Below are positions 1 to 8,132 of a DNA stretch of 13,668 bases, one piece after another (the stretch's first letter is position 1; each line of letters begins with the position of its first letter). A program made the position numbers and the translations under genes. The DNA is from CAYVBE01 sp964448935 (GTDB lineage: Bacteria; Planctomycetota; Brocadiia; SM23-32): NCBI GenBank assembly GCA_964448935.1, contig CAYVBE010000110.1:1-13668 (forward strand). Direction: 5' to 3'. The notes below the pieces were generated by a model. It worked only from the letters and a program-made list of their open reading frames with translations, searched no databases and had not been told where the DNA came from.

Positions 1-3000
1 TATCTTCCCCTTCCGTTTCCTTTCGAGCACAGCAGAGGACCGTTCCATCGCACAGAGCCACAATGACCCGACCGTCGGCTGCGATTGCCAGGCCGTCGCG
101 CAGCGGGACCGACGGCAGGTCCACCTCCCACATCTTCCGGCCATCCTCGCGGGCATAGGACGCCACATTCCAGAACCTGTCCCGTATCTCGCCGTCGGGA
201 GTCTGGCGTTCTTCCCGGAACTGAACCAGGATTACGGCCGCATTCTCCGCCAGCACGCAACCCCTTACGTCACATACGTACCCGAACTCCTCCGTGACCC
301 ACGTTGCAGCCTTCTCCAGATCAACGCGCAACGGGGAGGCGCCCGCGCGTGCGTCCCACCTGCGGGTGGCTTTCACACTTCGGGATTCATCCAGGGCTTC
401 GAGAAAATGCTCGATAGGTATGAGCGCCAGACGCTGGCGCCTCCCCCTCTCCCCGAGGTCTACATAGGCTACATCTTCGCCATCCCAGGCGGGCATGCGG
501 TTGCAGTCGGATGTGCCGGGGCGCGGTCGGACCCTGCAGTAGAATGCCTCTCCGGCCTCGCGCTCAACCCGGAAGGTCAGGCTGTTGCGCCAGGCCCCAT
601 CCTCGCGGTCTTCGGCAAACAGCCGCCGACCGCCGAACAGGACGACGCCCGGCGCGAAGGCCGCCACCTCCTGACCCATGGCGCCGCGGTTCAGCATGTG
701 TCCGGGATGGACCTCTTTGGACTGGAACAAAGGCGCGCAGTCGCCGTCCTGGGGGTCCAGCACGACCAGCGGGGCCTGGCCGCCCTGGTAGACGATCCGG
801 TCACCGGCCCAGCACATCTGGGAGTTGCCGGCCAGGATGTTGTGCGTGCGTGCGGCGGACCAGTCATTGCGCTGCCAGATGATCGCTCCGGTCACCGCAT
901 CGGCTGCAACGGCCCACACACCGTCCAGCATCTCCAGGAACCCGGCCACGACATACACCCGACCGTCCGCAACCAGCGGCGAACCGAGAACGGGCCAGCG
1001 GCTGCCCAGCCGGCCGTAGAGCATCATACGTCCCGCCTCGGGCGCGACGCGCAGCCGCCATAGCTCCTGCCCGTCGTCCAGCCGGAAGGCATACAGGTAA
1101 CCGTCGGCGCTGCCGACGAAAACCCGGTCTCTCCAGACGGTGGGGCTGCTGTAGATGCGGCCGCCGGTCTGTGCGCGCCACCGCGCCCGGCCGGTTTTCA
1201 GGTCGAATGCCTGCAACGTGCCGTCGGCATAGCCCACTAAGGTGACGTCTCCACCTGTGACCGGTGGGACGGGCACCATCTCCGGGCCCAGCATCACGGA
1301 GCCGCCGGGGGGATTGATACCGATCTTGCCGGAGAGCCGAGCGCTCCAAACCACGCCCGCCTCGCTTGCCACCCGAGCGGCCATTGAGGCCGACCTCTCA
1401 GCGTTGCCCCGATAGGTCGTCCAGTCCGGAGTTTCCGCCTCCGGAGCCGTGCTCTTGGTGCCGATGATGAGCCTCGGGCCTGGCGAAGGAAGTTCCGCCT
1501 CGGCCGCCGCCCTTGGGATAAAACCGCGCCATTCCATGCACGCGCTGCATGGCGTGGGGAACTTCCAGACCATTCCGTTAGCCGCATACTGACCCGCCCC
1601 GCACCCGGACTTGGCAGGCAGCACCTGCCGGTTCTCATCGGCGATCGCGTCCCAGGTAAGTCCTTCCGTCCCCATGATGCCCTGCGGCGCAGCTGTGAAA
1701 CGGGAGCAACCACCGTTCGTCAAATCCACCTTCCGTTCGGTCTCGCCGCTGGCGGGGTCAACTCCGTTTCCGTTGAACCAGATAAGGTCCCTGAACGTCA
1801 ACGGTATGGGTCCGACGGGTCCCCTGCCCCGGTCCAGGTCCCACCTCGGTTTTCCGTCCTTCTGGTCGAGCACGGCACACCGGTCGGTCTCCGGACCCGA
1901 GATGATATACAGCCCGGCCACCGCGTACCCTGTGACGGGGTGCCTGCTGGAACGGTCCCACTCGTATGCCCTGGGCTTTTGACGAACGATTCCCGTCTCG
2001 GTCCGCCACAGCAATCTGCCGTCCTCGATGCGGTATGCTTCCGCCTCGCCGCCCTCCGTGCAGACGAACAGCGTTCCGCCGGCGATGGCCGGTGAGCGTG
2101 GGTCGAGAGCATCGGCGCCCTTTTCGCGTTTCTCCTGCCACAGCTTCTTCAGCGTCCCCCGGTCCAGAACCATCAGCAGCAGGCCCGAAGAACGGAACGG
2201 CACTACGTTTTCTTCCACCCTGCGCATGCGTTCGGGAAAACGGTCGAAATCGGGTCCGCCTAAAAGGACAACATGAGGTCCCGTGGCAACCATCCACTTG
2301 ATCTCACTGCAGTCGGTATGGAGGCGGCGTAATTCCTGACCGGTTGCCTGGTCGAGCACCAGCAGGTCGCCCCCATCCCCCACCAGCAGCCGGTCGTCGT
2401 CGGCCACTACGGTCCCGCGCGCCGCCTGCAGCCACGCCGCCGGCGAAAGACGCCGGTGCCACAGCCCCACGCCTGAGCCCACGGCTTGAGCGGTCAACAG
2501 TGGTCCGCGCTGTTCGCTCAGGGGCCCTTCAAGCACCGTCTCCCACCCCTGCGTCTTGATCGCCACATCCTCTCCCGGCAGAACCGGCTCCCCTCGGGTA
2601 GTGTCCAGCATGTGGCCGTTCCACAGCATGAACAACCGACCGTTGGCCACAATGGGCAGTTCCAGGCGAGTTGAGAAGTACGGTTTGCCGGTCCACTGGA
2701 TCGTCTCGGGATAGCTGTAGGCCGTGTCGGTGGACACGGCGTTGTTGTCCGGCCCGTGCCACCAGTGGCTCCAGTTGTCCGCCCCGGTCAGCGGCTCCGC
2801 CCTGACCATCACCAGACTGCCCTGCCCCGGCAGCTCGGACACATTCGAGGCTATCCTTTTTGCCCACTCCGTAACGACGCTCACGCTCAGTTGCCCCGAC
2901 ACGTCGCCCAGCACCGCCACGCCGTACCACGGGTGCAGCACGCGCCGTATCTCGGCGGCCAGGGCCGGCGTCAACTCGCCGCGGCTCAGATCAGTCAGAA

Positions 3001-3352
3001 CAACCAGATCAGAGCTGCGCCCCACGGGCAGCAGGCGGTCCAGTGAGCCGATATCGAAAGTGACGCGCCGATTCAGCAAGCCGTGCTCATCCGCGGCCTC
3101 TCTGGCCGCCGCTATGGCGTCCGCATCCGCGTCCTGACCATGTATGTGCAGACCGTCATCCGCCCGTGCCAGCGCAAAAGCCAGCCCGCCCTCCCCGCAC
3201 CGCGGCAGGTGCACAAGCCCCACCGGCCGGTCCACTGCCTGGAGTATCCGCTCCGCCAGGGCAGCCGGTTGCTCGGCCGCCGCGTGTGGCGCGAGGACGC
3301 AGGTCAGGAGAGCCACCACGCCAACAAAACACCGTCGGAGGTCATCCCTCAT
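1..3352 (-). CDS. Exported methyltransferase-like / PQQ-type beta-propeller protein, 3' end outside window
   Basis: An open frame of 1117 residues runs from ATG 3352 to the left edge without a stop. The start follows AGGA about 10 nt upstream and gives a Sec signal peptide (RRCFVGVVALLTCVLAPHAAA, cleavage near residue 26). Residues about 32-160 resemble a Rossmann SAM-methyltransferase: a degenerate motif I (LPRCGEGG), an acidic GQDAD after the second strand, and a late LHPWYGVAV segment. Residues 191-207 (ADNWSHWWHGPDNNAVS) open a first PQQ-like propeller that ends in a cysteine cluster: C549, C584, C602 and C605 (PCSACMEWRGF). A second propeller starts at residue 643 (DWTTYRGN) and contains typical blades such as GSADGYLYAF and a WPVLGS segment near 785. 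The family is common in Planctomycetota and has no defined reaction. The gene lies 38 nt downstream of lacI and is probably in its operon. That it is exported and binds a ligand or polymer is inference. Confidence 0.88.
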   Translation of the reverse strand, partial: MRDDLRRCFVGVVALLTCVLAPHAAAEQPAALAERILQAVDRPVGLVHLPRCGEGGLAFALARADDGLHIHGQDADADAIAAAREAADEHGLLNRRVTFDIGSLDRLLPVGRSSDLVVLTDLSRGELTPALAAEIRRVLHPWYGVAVLGDVSGQLSVSVVTEWAKRIASNVSELPGQGSLVMVRAEPLTGADNWSHWWHGPDNNAVSTDTAYSYPETIQWTGKPYFSTRLELPIVANGRLFMLWNGHMLDTTRGEPVLPGEDVAIKTQGWETVLEGPLSEQRGPLLTAQAVGSGVGLWHRRLSPAAWLQAARGTVVADDDRLLVGDGGDLLVLDQATGQELRRLHTDCSEIKWMVATGPHVVLLGGPDFDRFPERMRRVEENVVPFRSSGLLLMVLDRGTLKKLWQEKREKGADALDPRSPAIAGGTLFVCTEGGEAEAYRIEDGRLLWRTETGIVRQKPRAYEWDRSSRHPVTGYAVAGLYIISGPETDRCAVLDQKDGKPRWDLDRGRGPVGPIPLTFRDLIWFNGNGVDPASGETERKVDLTNGGCSRFTAAPQGIMGTEGLTWDAIADENRQVLPAKSGCGAGQYAANGMVWKFPTPCSACMEWRGFIPRAAAEAELPSPGPRLIIGTKSTAPEAETPDWTTYRGNAERSASMAARVASEAGVVWSARLSGKIGINPPGGSVMLGPEMVPVPPVTGGDVTLVGYADGTLQAFDLKTGRARWRAQTGGRIYSSPTVWRDRVFVGSADGYLYAFRLDDGQELWRLRVAPEAGRMMLYGRLGSRWPVLGSPLVADGRVYVVAGFLEMLDGVWAVAADAVTGAIIWQRNDWSAARTHNILAGNSQMCWAGDRIVYQGGQAPLVVLDPQDGDCAPLFQSKEVHPGHMLNRGAMGQEVAAFAPGVVLFGGRRLFAEDREDGAWRNSLTFRVEREAGEAFYCRVRPRPGTSDCNRMPAWDGEDVAYVDLGERGRRQRLALIPIEHFLEALDESRSVKATRRWDARAGASPLRVDLEKAATWVTEEFGYVCDVRGCVLAENAAVILVQFREERQTPDGEIRDRFWNVASYAREDGRKMWEVDLPSVPLRDGLAIAADGRVIVALCDGTVLCCARKETEGED

Positions 3353-3390
3353 TTGTCACTCGTCCTGTCATCTGTTCCACACAGGGCATG

Positions 3391-4449
3391 TCAATCCCTC
3401 GCCGGCCGGGCCGTGCTCTCCCGGATCACCAGGCGCGAGGGCACCTTCTTCACAACGCCGCGCGTCGCTTCGCCTGTTTTCGTGCCGTCCACCATCTCCA
3501 GGGCCAGCGCCACGGCCTCCCTGCCCATTTCCGGCAGCACGTGGCTGATGGTGGTCATGGCGGGCACGGCGCGGGAGGCGTGCAGGTCGTCGAAGCCGAT
3601 GACGGAGATGTCCTGCGGCACGCGCAGACCGCGCTCGTTCAGCAGGGAGTACAGCGCCAGGCCCATCAGGTCGTTGAAACAGATAATCGCCGTCGTATCG
3701 TCCGGCAGGGGAAAGCACGACTTCAGGATTTCCCGGTCGCATTCGATCAACCGTTCTACCTGCGGATGATAGGCGCTCTCTACCTGCAGAAAGTGCTCGC
3801 GCCCCTCGATGCCGGCTTCCTCTGCAGCCCTGCGGAATGCCTCGGCCCTCTCTGCAAGCACCACCCCGCCCTTCCCCTGCTTCCCCAGCCAGAGTATCGA
3901 ACGGTGCCCCAGATCGGCCAGGTGCCGGACGGCCTCCTCAATGCCGGGCGCGGGGTCCATGTTCACGGTCGGATGCCCGTTGCCCTCCGGCGCTTCCACG
4001 AGGACGACAGGGGAATCCACGTCCAGGAGAGACTCGGGCGCGCTGTCATAGATGGCACCCACGGCGATCAGGGCGTCTATCCGCTTCTCCTGCAGGCAGC
4101 GTATTCCGTGCTCGAAGACCGGTTCGTTAGGGCGGGGACCGATCAGGAGCAGGTCATTGCCGTGCTCGCGGGCCGCGCTGTCCACCCCGGCGGCCACGGC
4201 ATTCAGCAACCGATGCTCCAGTCCCATTCCCTGCCGCGGCGCCAGAGCCAGCCCCAGCGTGTAGGCTCGCCCTACCGACAGGGTGCGGGCATGGTAGTTG
4301 CCCCGGTAGCCCAGATCTTTCGCCGCGGCCAGAACACGCCCGGCGCAGCCGTCGCTTATCTTCAGTTCCCGGGCCCGTCCGTTCAGCACCAGGCTGGCGG
4401 TGGCCGTGCTAACGCCCGCCTGTTCCGCCACCTGCTTCAAAGTAGCCAT
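3391..4449 (-). CDS. LacI/GalR-family transcriptional regulator
   Basis: The 352-residue protein has the usual LacI-family length. The N-terminal helix-turn-helix (TLKQVAEQAGVSTATASLVL, residues 3-22) is followed by a hinge around residues 50-62 (YHARTLSVGRAYT). A periplasmic-binding-protein-like sensor domain fills the rest, with the standard late segments ICFNDLMGLALYSLLNERG and DISVIGFDD. Such proteins usually repress operons for sugar use and release DNA on binding a sugar or sugar phosphate. The start is supported by GGGGA 6 nt upstream (4456-4460). Upstream lies a strong promoter with a CG-centred palindrome over the transcription start, which points to autoregulation. The propeller gene immediately downstream on the same strand is the most likely co-regulated target. 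The inducer cannot be read from the sequence. Confidence 0.96.
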   Translation of the reverse strand: MATLKQVAEQAGVSTATASLVLNGRARELKISDGCAGRVLAAAKDLGYRGNYHARTLSVGRAYTLGLALAPRQGMGLEHRLLNAVAAGVDSAAREHGNDLLLIGPRPNEPVFEHGIRCLQEKRIDALIAVGAIYDSAPESLLDVDSPVVLVEAPEGNGHPTVNMDPAPGIEEAVRHLADLGHRSILWLGKQGKGGVVLAERAEAFRRAAEEAGIEGREHFLQVESAYHPQVERLIECDREILKSCFPLPDDTTAIICFNDLMGLALYSLLNERGLRVPQDISVIGFDDLHASRAVPAMTTISHVLPEMGREAVALALEMVDGTKTGEATRGVVKKVPSRLVIRESTARPARD

Positions 4450-4467
4450 AATCAGTCCCCATCTTCC

Positions 4468-4481
4468 CTAAACCGTTTTAG
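4468..4481. promoter_or_regulatory. Putative LacI-family operator
   Basis: CTAAACCGTTTTAG is symmetric at 12 of 14 positions around a central CpG, the usual form of LacI/GalR-family operators, in which the hinge leucine inserts at the central CG step. It lies 4 nt downstream of the predicted lacI -10 element and covers the expected +1, so repressor bound here should block transcription of lacI and the propeller gene. It is 145 nt upstream of the divergent plus-strand gene, so control of that gene is less certain. Confidence 0.62.
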
Positions 4482-4485
4482 CCGT

Positions 4486-4513
4486 ATTCTAATCGCTCTC
4501 ACTGCTGTGTCAA
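4486..4513 (-). promoter_or_regulatory. Sigma-70-type promoter of lacI and the downstream propeller gene
   Basis: Read on the minus strand, a perfect -35 TTGACA (4508-4513) is separated by 16 nt from TAGAAT (4486-4491), a 5/6 match to the -10 consensus. The predicted start at about 4479 falls inside the palindromic operator and leaves a leader of about 30 nt before the lacI ATG. Confidence 0.65.
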
Positions 4514-4565
4514 GGAAAGCCGAAATCCAGGAGGCCGAAAAGCGCGGAATCCCTCAGCCCCAACC

Positions 4566-4594
4566 TTGATCAATCGCGCCTCAAACACTATCCT
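4566..4594 (+). promoter_or_regulatory. Possible promoter of the glycosidase-like / WD40 pair
   Basis: TTGATC (4566-4571), a 17-nt spacer and TATCCT (4589-4594) match the sigma-70 boxes at 4/6 positions each and would start transcription about 25 nt before the ATG at 4627. The same -10 hexamer and spacing recur at 8052-8080. This is weak consensus-only evidence. Confidence 0.3.
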
Positions 4595-4626
4595 CGTCTT
4601 TACCTCGAAGTTACAGTTGGGAGACC

Positions 4627-6555
4627 ATGTTGACACCGATCAGAGACCTCATGGCCAATCGCTCCGCCTTGCTGCTGTCGACGCTGCAGCTTGTTGTGCT
4701 GCTCTTTCTGTCGGCGGCTTATGCGGCCGCTGCGGAGCAGAGCGTGGAACTGAAGATCATTGATCCCCTCTCGCTGGTTTACGATCAATCGGACGTTGAG
4801 GAGGCCGACCCGCGCGATAAAATGCTGCTGGTCGGGCCGCGGAACGGCTCATGCTCCGCCGTCGTGATAGCAACGGGCGAGGGGGCGGGCGGCATCCGTG
4901 CGGCGTCCGACGGCTTGAAGACAGCTTCGGGAGACGCCATCCCCCCATCGGCCGTCCAGATACGCTATGCGGAGAACCCGGGGCGCGACCGCCGACAGGA
5001 CATGACGGGCAAGCATCACCCCGTCATACACTTCGGGAATCACTGGCACCGCAAGTCCTATTACGACGTTTTGAAGCCGGAACCCGCCGCCGACGCCACG
5101 ATGGTGCCCATCTGGGTAACGGTTACCGTGCCAGCGGATGCGGCACCGGGCACCTATCGGGGGACGCTGAAGGCAGCGGGCAAAAGCGTGCCCGTCGAAC
5201 TGCGCGTCTCGCCCTGGCAATGCCCTGCCCCGTCGGAGTTCACCACCTACGTCAGCCTGCTGCAGTCCCCGGAGACTCTTGCGGCGCACTACGACGTGCC
5301 CCTCTGGTCGGATGAGCACTTTGATCTCATCGCCGGATCTTTCGAGTTCATGGGTAAACTCGGCAATGAGGACATCTTCGTGACGGTGCTTCACGAAACC
5401 CATTTCGGCAATGGAGGCGGAATGGTGCGGTTTCGCAAGTCGGGCGACGGATACGTGCCTGACTTCCGTCTGCTCACTCGCTACCTGAACCTTTACGAGG
5501 AGCACGTGGGCCGCCCGCACAGCCTGGTGCTCTACGTCTGGGACCCGAAAAACCGCGTGCAGATACGGGGCCGACGCCGCGACCCCCGCGCTTCCAACAC
5601 ACTCACCGTGACCGAAGCCACCGAGGAAGGGGCCGCAAGACTGCAGGTCCCCAGGCCCGGCGATGCCGGAAGCACCCAGATATGGGGCGGCTTGATGGAC
5701 GGGGTCCGGCACATGGTGACCGAGCGGGGCTGGTCGGAAACAAATATCCACCTGGGCTTCGCCCACGACCGCCGGCCGAGCCGCAAGACGACCGAGTTCT
5801 TCCGGGAAGTCGCCCCCTGGGCCGGCTGGGCCATCTACACTCACGGGCGCGGCGACGCCCGGTCGGCCGGGACGGAGAAAGTCCGGATGGGCGACATGAT
5901 GGTCAACCACTACGAGCTGCCCTGGATTCCCAGGCGACGCTATGATTCCCTGATCGCCCGCATCGAAGGCGGCGGCATCGTGGGCGGATGGGATTCCGAG
6001 TTCCTCTGCCTCTCGCAGGCGCGGGAGTACATCAGTGAATACGTGCCTCTGTGGCACTGGCGCAGCCTGCCGGAGGGCACGGTTGCGGCGGGCAGCGACA
6101 CATTCCGCGGCTTTTGCCGCACGGGTGTGGACTACTGGGAGGTGGACGGCCGCAGCCTGCTCAACACGCGCGGATCCTGGGCGGGCCTCTACCGCTACTG
6201 GTCCGTGAAGGCCCTGCTGGCGCCGGGTGAGGACGGACCGGTGGCCACGACGCGCTACGAGATGCTGCGCGAGGGCATCCAGGAATGCGAGGCTCGGATA
6301 TCGATCGAGAAGGCCATTGCCGACGGTTCCATCAGCGAGAATCTGGCCAATCGCTACGCGCAGTTGGAGGTAGAACGGCTCCGGGTCATGCTGAAGGAGG
6401 GCGGATTCGGGCGTGGGCCGGATTACACGGGCCCGGAAGCCGACAAAGAGATACAGGCGCGGCTCTGGGGCTACAGTCCCGACTGGCAGGACCTGACCGC
6501 CCGGCTGTTCGACCTGGCGGCGGAGGTGGCGCAACTGCGTCCGTCCGGTGACTGA
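4627..6555 (+). CDS. Exported glycoside-hydrolase-domain protein (DUF6067/DUF4091-like)
   Basis: The 642-residue protein begins with a signal peptide whose hydrophobic core is LLLSTLQLVVLLFLSAAYA, with cleavage near residue 36, so it acts outside the cytoplasm. A beta-sandwich-like N-terminal region ends in VPIWVTVTVPADAAPGTYRG (160-179), a phrase typical of bacterial 'glycoside hydrolase domain' DUF6067/DUF4091 proteins. A barrel-like region follows, with YLNLYEEHVGRP and LVLYVWDP (286-307), aromatic-rich strands at 395-480, and the helical signature MLREGIQECEARISIEKAI (546-564). The catalytic residues are not established; conserved acids such as E256 and D456 are only candidates. The start at 4627 has GGGAG 3 nt upstream, which is tight. 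The in-frame ATG at 4651 (MANRSALLL) would give a more ordinary signal peptide but has a weaker ribosome site. The WD40 gene follows after 26 nt. The exact DUF name is from memory. Confidence 0.8.
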   Translation: MLTPIRDLMANRSALLLSTLQLVVLLFLSAAYAAAAEQSVELKIIDPLSLVYDQSDVEEADPRDKMLLVGPRNGSCSAVVIATGEGAGGIRAASDGLKTASGDAIPPSAVQIRYAENPGRDRRQDMTGKHHPVIHFGNHWHRKSYYDVLKPEPAADATMVPIWVTVTVPADAAPGTYRGTLKAAGKSVPVELRVSPWQCPAPSEFTTYVSLLQSPETLAAHYDVPLWSDEHFDLIAGSFEFMGKLGNEDIFVTVLHETHFGNGGGMVRFRKSGDGYVPDFRLLTRYLNLYEEHVGRPHSLVLYVWDPKNRVQIRGRRRDPRASNTLTVTEATEEGAARLQVPRPGDAGSTQIWGGLMDGVRHMVTERGWSETNIHLGFAHDRRPSRKTTEFFREVAPWAGWAIYTHGRGDARSAGTEKVRMGDMMVNHYELPWIPRRRYDSLIARIEGGGIVGGWDSEFLCLSQAREYISEYVPLWHWRSLPEGTVAAGSDTFRGFCRTGVDYWEVDGRSLLNTRGSWAGLYRYWSVKALLAPGEDGPVATTRYEMLREGIQECEARISIEKAIADGSISENLANRYAQLEVERLRVMLKEGGFGRGPDYTGPEADKEIQARLWGYSPDWQDLTARLFDLAAEVAQLRPSGD

Positions 6556-6581
6556 CAACCGTTTTTCCGGAGAACGTGAAA

Positions 6582-7673
6582 ATGAGACTTGCCACGCTGC
6601 TTTGCCTGCTCTGCCTTTCGCCCGGCGCATACGCGGCTCAAACCGAGCCGGCGGAGGCGTCCACTCCGCTGGCCCCCTTCGAGCAGGGCTCGGAGGTGAA
6701 CCGGGTCGTCTTCTCACCGGACGGCAAAGAGGCGCTGACCATAGGGCGCAGCATAGTCCACTGGGACTGTGCCTCAGCGCGCAAACTCCACGAGTTCGAG
6801 CACGAGTGGGGTGTAGGCGGCGCCGAGTTCTCGCCGGACGGGAACACCATCCTGACCGGTGGAGGCCCGTATGCACATCCCAAAGCGATTCTGTGGGATG
6901 CCGAAACGGGCGAGATGGGCCGGGTGTTCCAGAAGGACCGATGGTTCTTCGCGATCGTCCACTTCTCCCCGGATGGCGAGCGTATCCTCACGGCTTCTCA
7001 CTCGAACTGGGCCCGCATCTGGAACGCGGATACCGGGGAAGAACTGCACGCATTTCCTACGGGCGGGCACCCGCTGGTCGCCATCTTCTCGCCGGATGGC
7101 CGCCAGTTGTTCCTCTCTTCCGAGCCAGGGGCTAACGCCCTCTGGGACATCGCTGCGGAGGAAAAGGTGGCCGAACCGGAGCACCTGGACGTGATCTGGG
7201 ACGCGGCATTCTCGCCGGACGGGAAGCTGCTCGCCACGGCGTCGGAAGACGGCAAGGTGGCGATTTGGGACACGGAGACGGCCCGTAAAGTGCGGGACTA
7301 CGGGCACGGCGGGGCGGTGATAGCGGTCGAATTCGGCCCCGACGGCCGCAAGATGCTCACCGGTTGCGTGGATGGCAAGGCCACCCTGTGGAATGTTGCC
7401 GATGGCAGCAGGCTGCAGAATTTCGCGCACGAAGACCAGATTACCTCCATTGACCTGTCCCCCGACGGCGCCCTGGTCCTGACCGGTTCGGCCGACAACA
7501 CGGCCGCGCTGTGGGACGCGGAGACGGGCCGCCGGCTACGCACTTTCCCGCACGAAGGCCTGGTCTGGGACGTGGCCTTCTCCCCGGACGGCCGGCGCGC
7601 GCTGACGGGCTCGGCGGACCGAACGGCCGCCCTGTGGGACGTGTCCGCCTTTGCCACGAAGTCCGGCGACTGA
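6582..7673 (+). CDS. Exported eight-repeat WD40 beta-propeller protein
   Basis: With the start at ATG 6582 the protein is 363 residues. I prefer it over GTG 6576 because GGAG at 6569-6572 lies 9 nt from the ATG but only 3 nt from the GTG. The N-terminus MRLATLLCLLCLSPGAYA is a signal peptide. Eight WD40-type repeats follow, each with an FSPDG-like turn at residues 44, 83, 128, 169, 209, 251 (FGPDG), 291 (LSPDG) and 333, and most ending in a LWD or IWD strand. Repeat spacing is 39-45 residues, and the repeats fill almost the whole mature protein, so one closed propeller is expected. WD40 propellers bind partners and have no catalysis of their own. The 26-nt gap after the glycosidase-like gene suggests one transcript and possibly a shared target, which is inference. 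Confidence 0.92.
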   Translation: MRLATLLCLLCLSPGAYAAQTEPAEASTPLAPFEQGSEVNRVVFSPDGKEALTIGRSIVHWDCASARKLHEFEHEWGVGGAEFSPDGNTILTGGGPYAHPKAILWDAETGEMGRVFQKDRWFFAIVHFSPDGERILTASHSNWARIWNADTGEELHAFPTGGHPLVAIFSPDGRQLFLSSEPGANALWDIAAEEKVAEPEHLDVIWDAAFSPDGKLLATASEDGKVAIWDTETARKVRDYGHGGAVIAVEFGPDGRKMLTGCVDGKATLWNVADGSRLQNFAHEDQITSIDLSPDGALVLTGSADNTAALWDAETGRRLRTFPHEGLVWDVAFSPDGRRALTGSADRTAALWDVSAFATKSGD

Positions 7674-7690
7674 GAAGGTCCGCAGGCAGG

Positions 7691-8041
7691 GCCGTCACTG
7701 GCAGCGAGGACGGCGTCCACGACTGGACCGAGCCCTGGTACGACGATGCTTTGCCCGAGATCCGGTGCTTCGGCAGCATCGTCTGCCTCACCCAGGAAGG
7801 CCCCGACGACCGCAACCGCGTCCTGTTCAGCAACCCGGACGTCTTCAGTGGGCTGGAAAAACACGCTATCGAATGGGGCGACCGCCGGAACGTGAGCGCC
7901 CGTCTCAGCTACGATGAGTGCAAGAGCTGGCCGGTCAAACGCCGCCTGGAGGTCGGCAACACGGCGGGCAACCGATACATGACGCCGGCCCGGTTCGATC
8001 TGGACTTGCTCACCGCCGGCCGGGACACCTGTGCAACCTGA
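7691..8041 (+). pseudogene. Sialidase (BNR/GH33-like) gene remnant
   Basis: Immediately after the WD40 stop, one frame encodes the C-terminal half of a sialidase-type protein: VTGSEDGVHDWTEPWYDDAL, then IRCFGSIV, NRVLFSNPDVF, NVSARLSYDECKSWPVKRRL, and finally TPARFDLDLLTAGRD before TGA 8039-8041. In intact relatives an Asp box (SxDxGxTW) follows the FSNP segment; here it is SYDECKSW, with Cys for Gly. The final ARFxLxWLT-type strand normally comes a few dozen residues after the VLEPG segment, but here only about ten residues separate them, which implies an internal deletion. No ATG, GTG or ribosome site precedes the homology in this frame (the only in-frame GTG is about 200 nt inside), and the N-terminal catalytic half is missing. 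I infer a decayed gene. Intact relatives cleave terminal sialic acids or related sugars from glycans. Confidence 0.72.
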
Positions 8042-8051
8042 TCGGCTTTCG

Positions 8052-8080
8052 TTGCGCGCCGGGAGCGACTCCGCTATCCT
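8052..8080 (+). promoter_or_regulatory. Possible promoter of the two-gene oxidoreductase unit
   Basis: TTGCGC (8052-8057), a 17-nt spacer and TATCCT (8075-8080) form a plausible sigma-70 pair in the 91-nt gap before the dehydrogenase, predicting a leader of about 45 nt. It uses the same -10 and spacing as the candidate at 4566-4594. The evidence is consensus resemblance only. Confidence 0.3.
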
Positions 8081-8132
8081 TCCCTTCCGAATCTGAAGTT
8101 GGCATCGCCCTGAACCTTTAAGGAGTGACTGC

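Noticed and set aside
3277..3352. Left propeller protein as a lipoprotein (LLTC near residue 18)
   Set aside because: Thr immediately before Cys does not fit a lipobox, and the cysteine lies inside the hydrophobic core with a better AxA cleavage site downstream.
3166..4569. 467-codon plus-strand open frame
   Set aside because: It covers the clear LacI gene on the opposite strand and shows no domain of its own.
4849..6876. 675-codon minus-strand open frame
   Set aside because: It is antisense to the glycosidase-like gene and the start of the WD40 gene, has no ribosome site or family signature, and has shadow-like composition.
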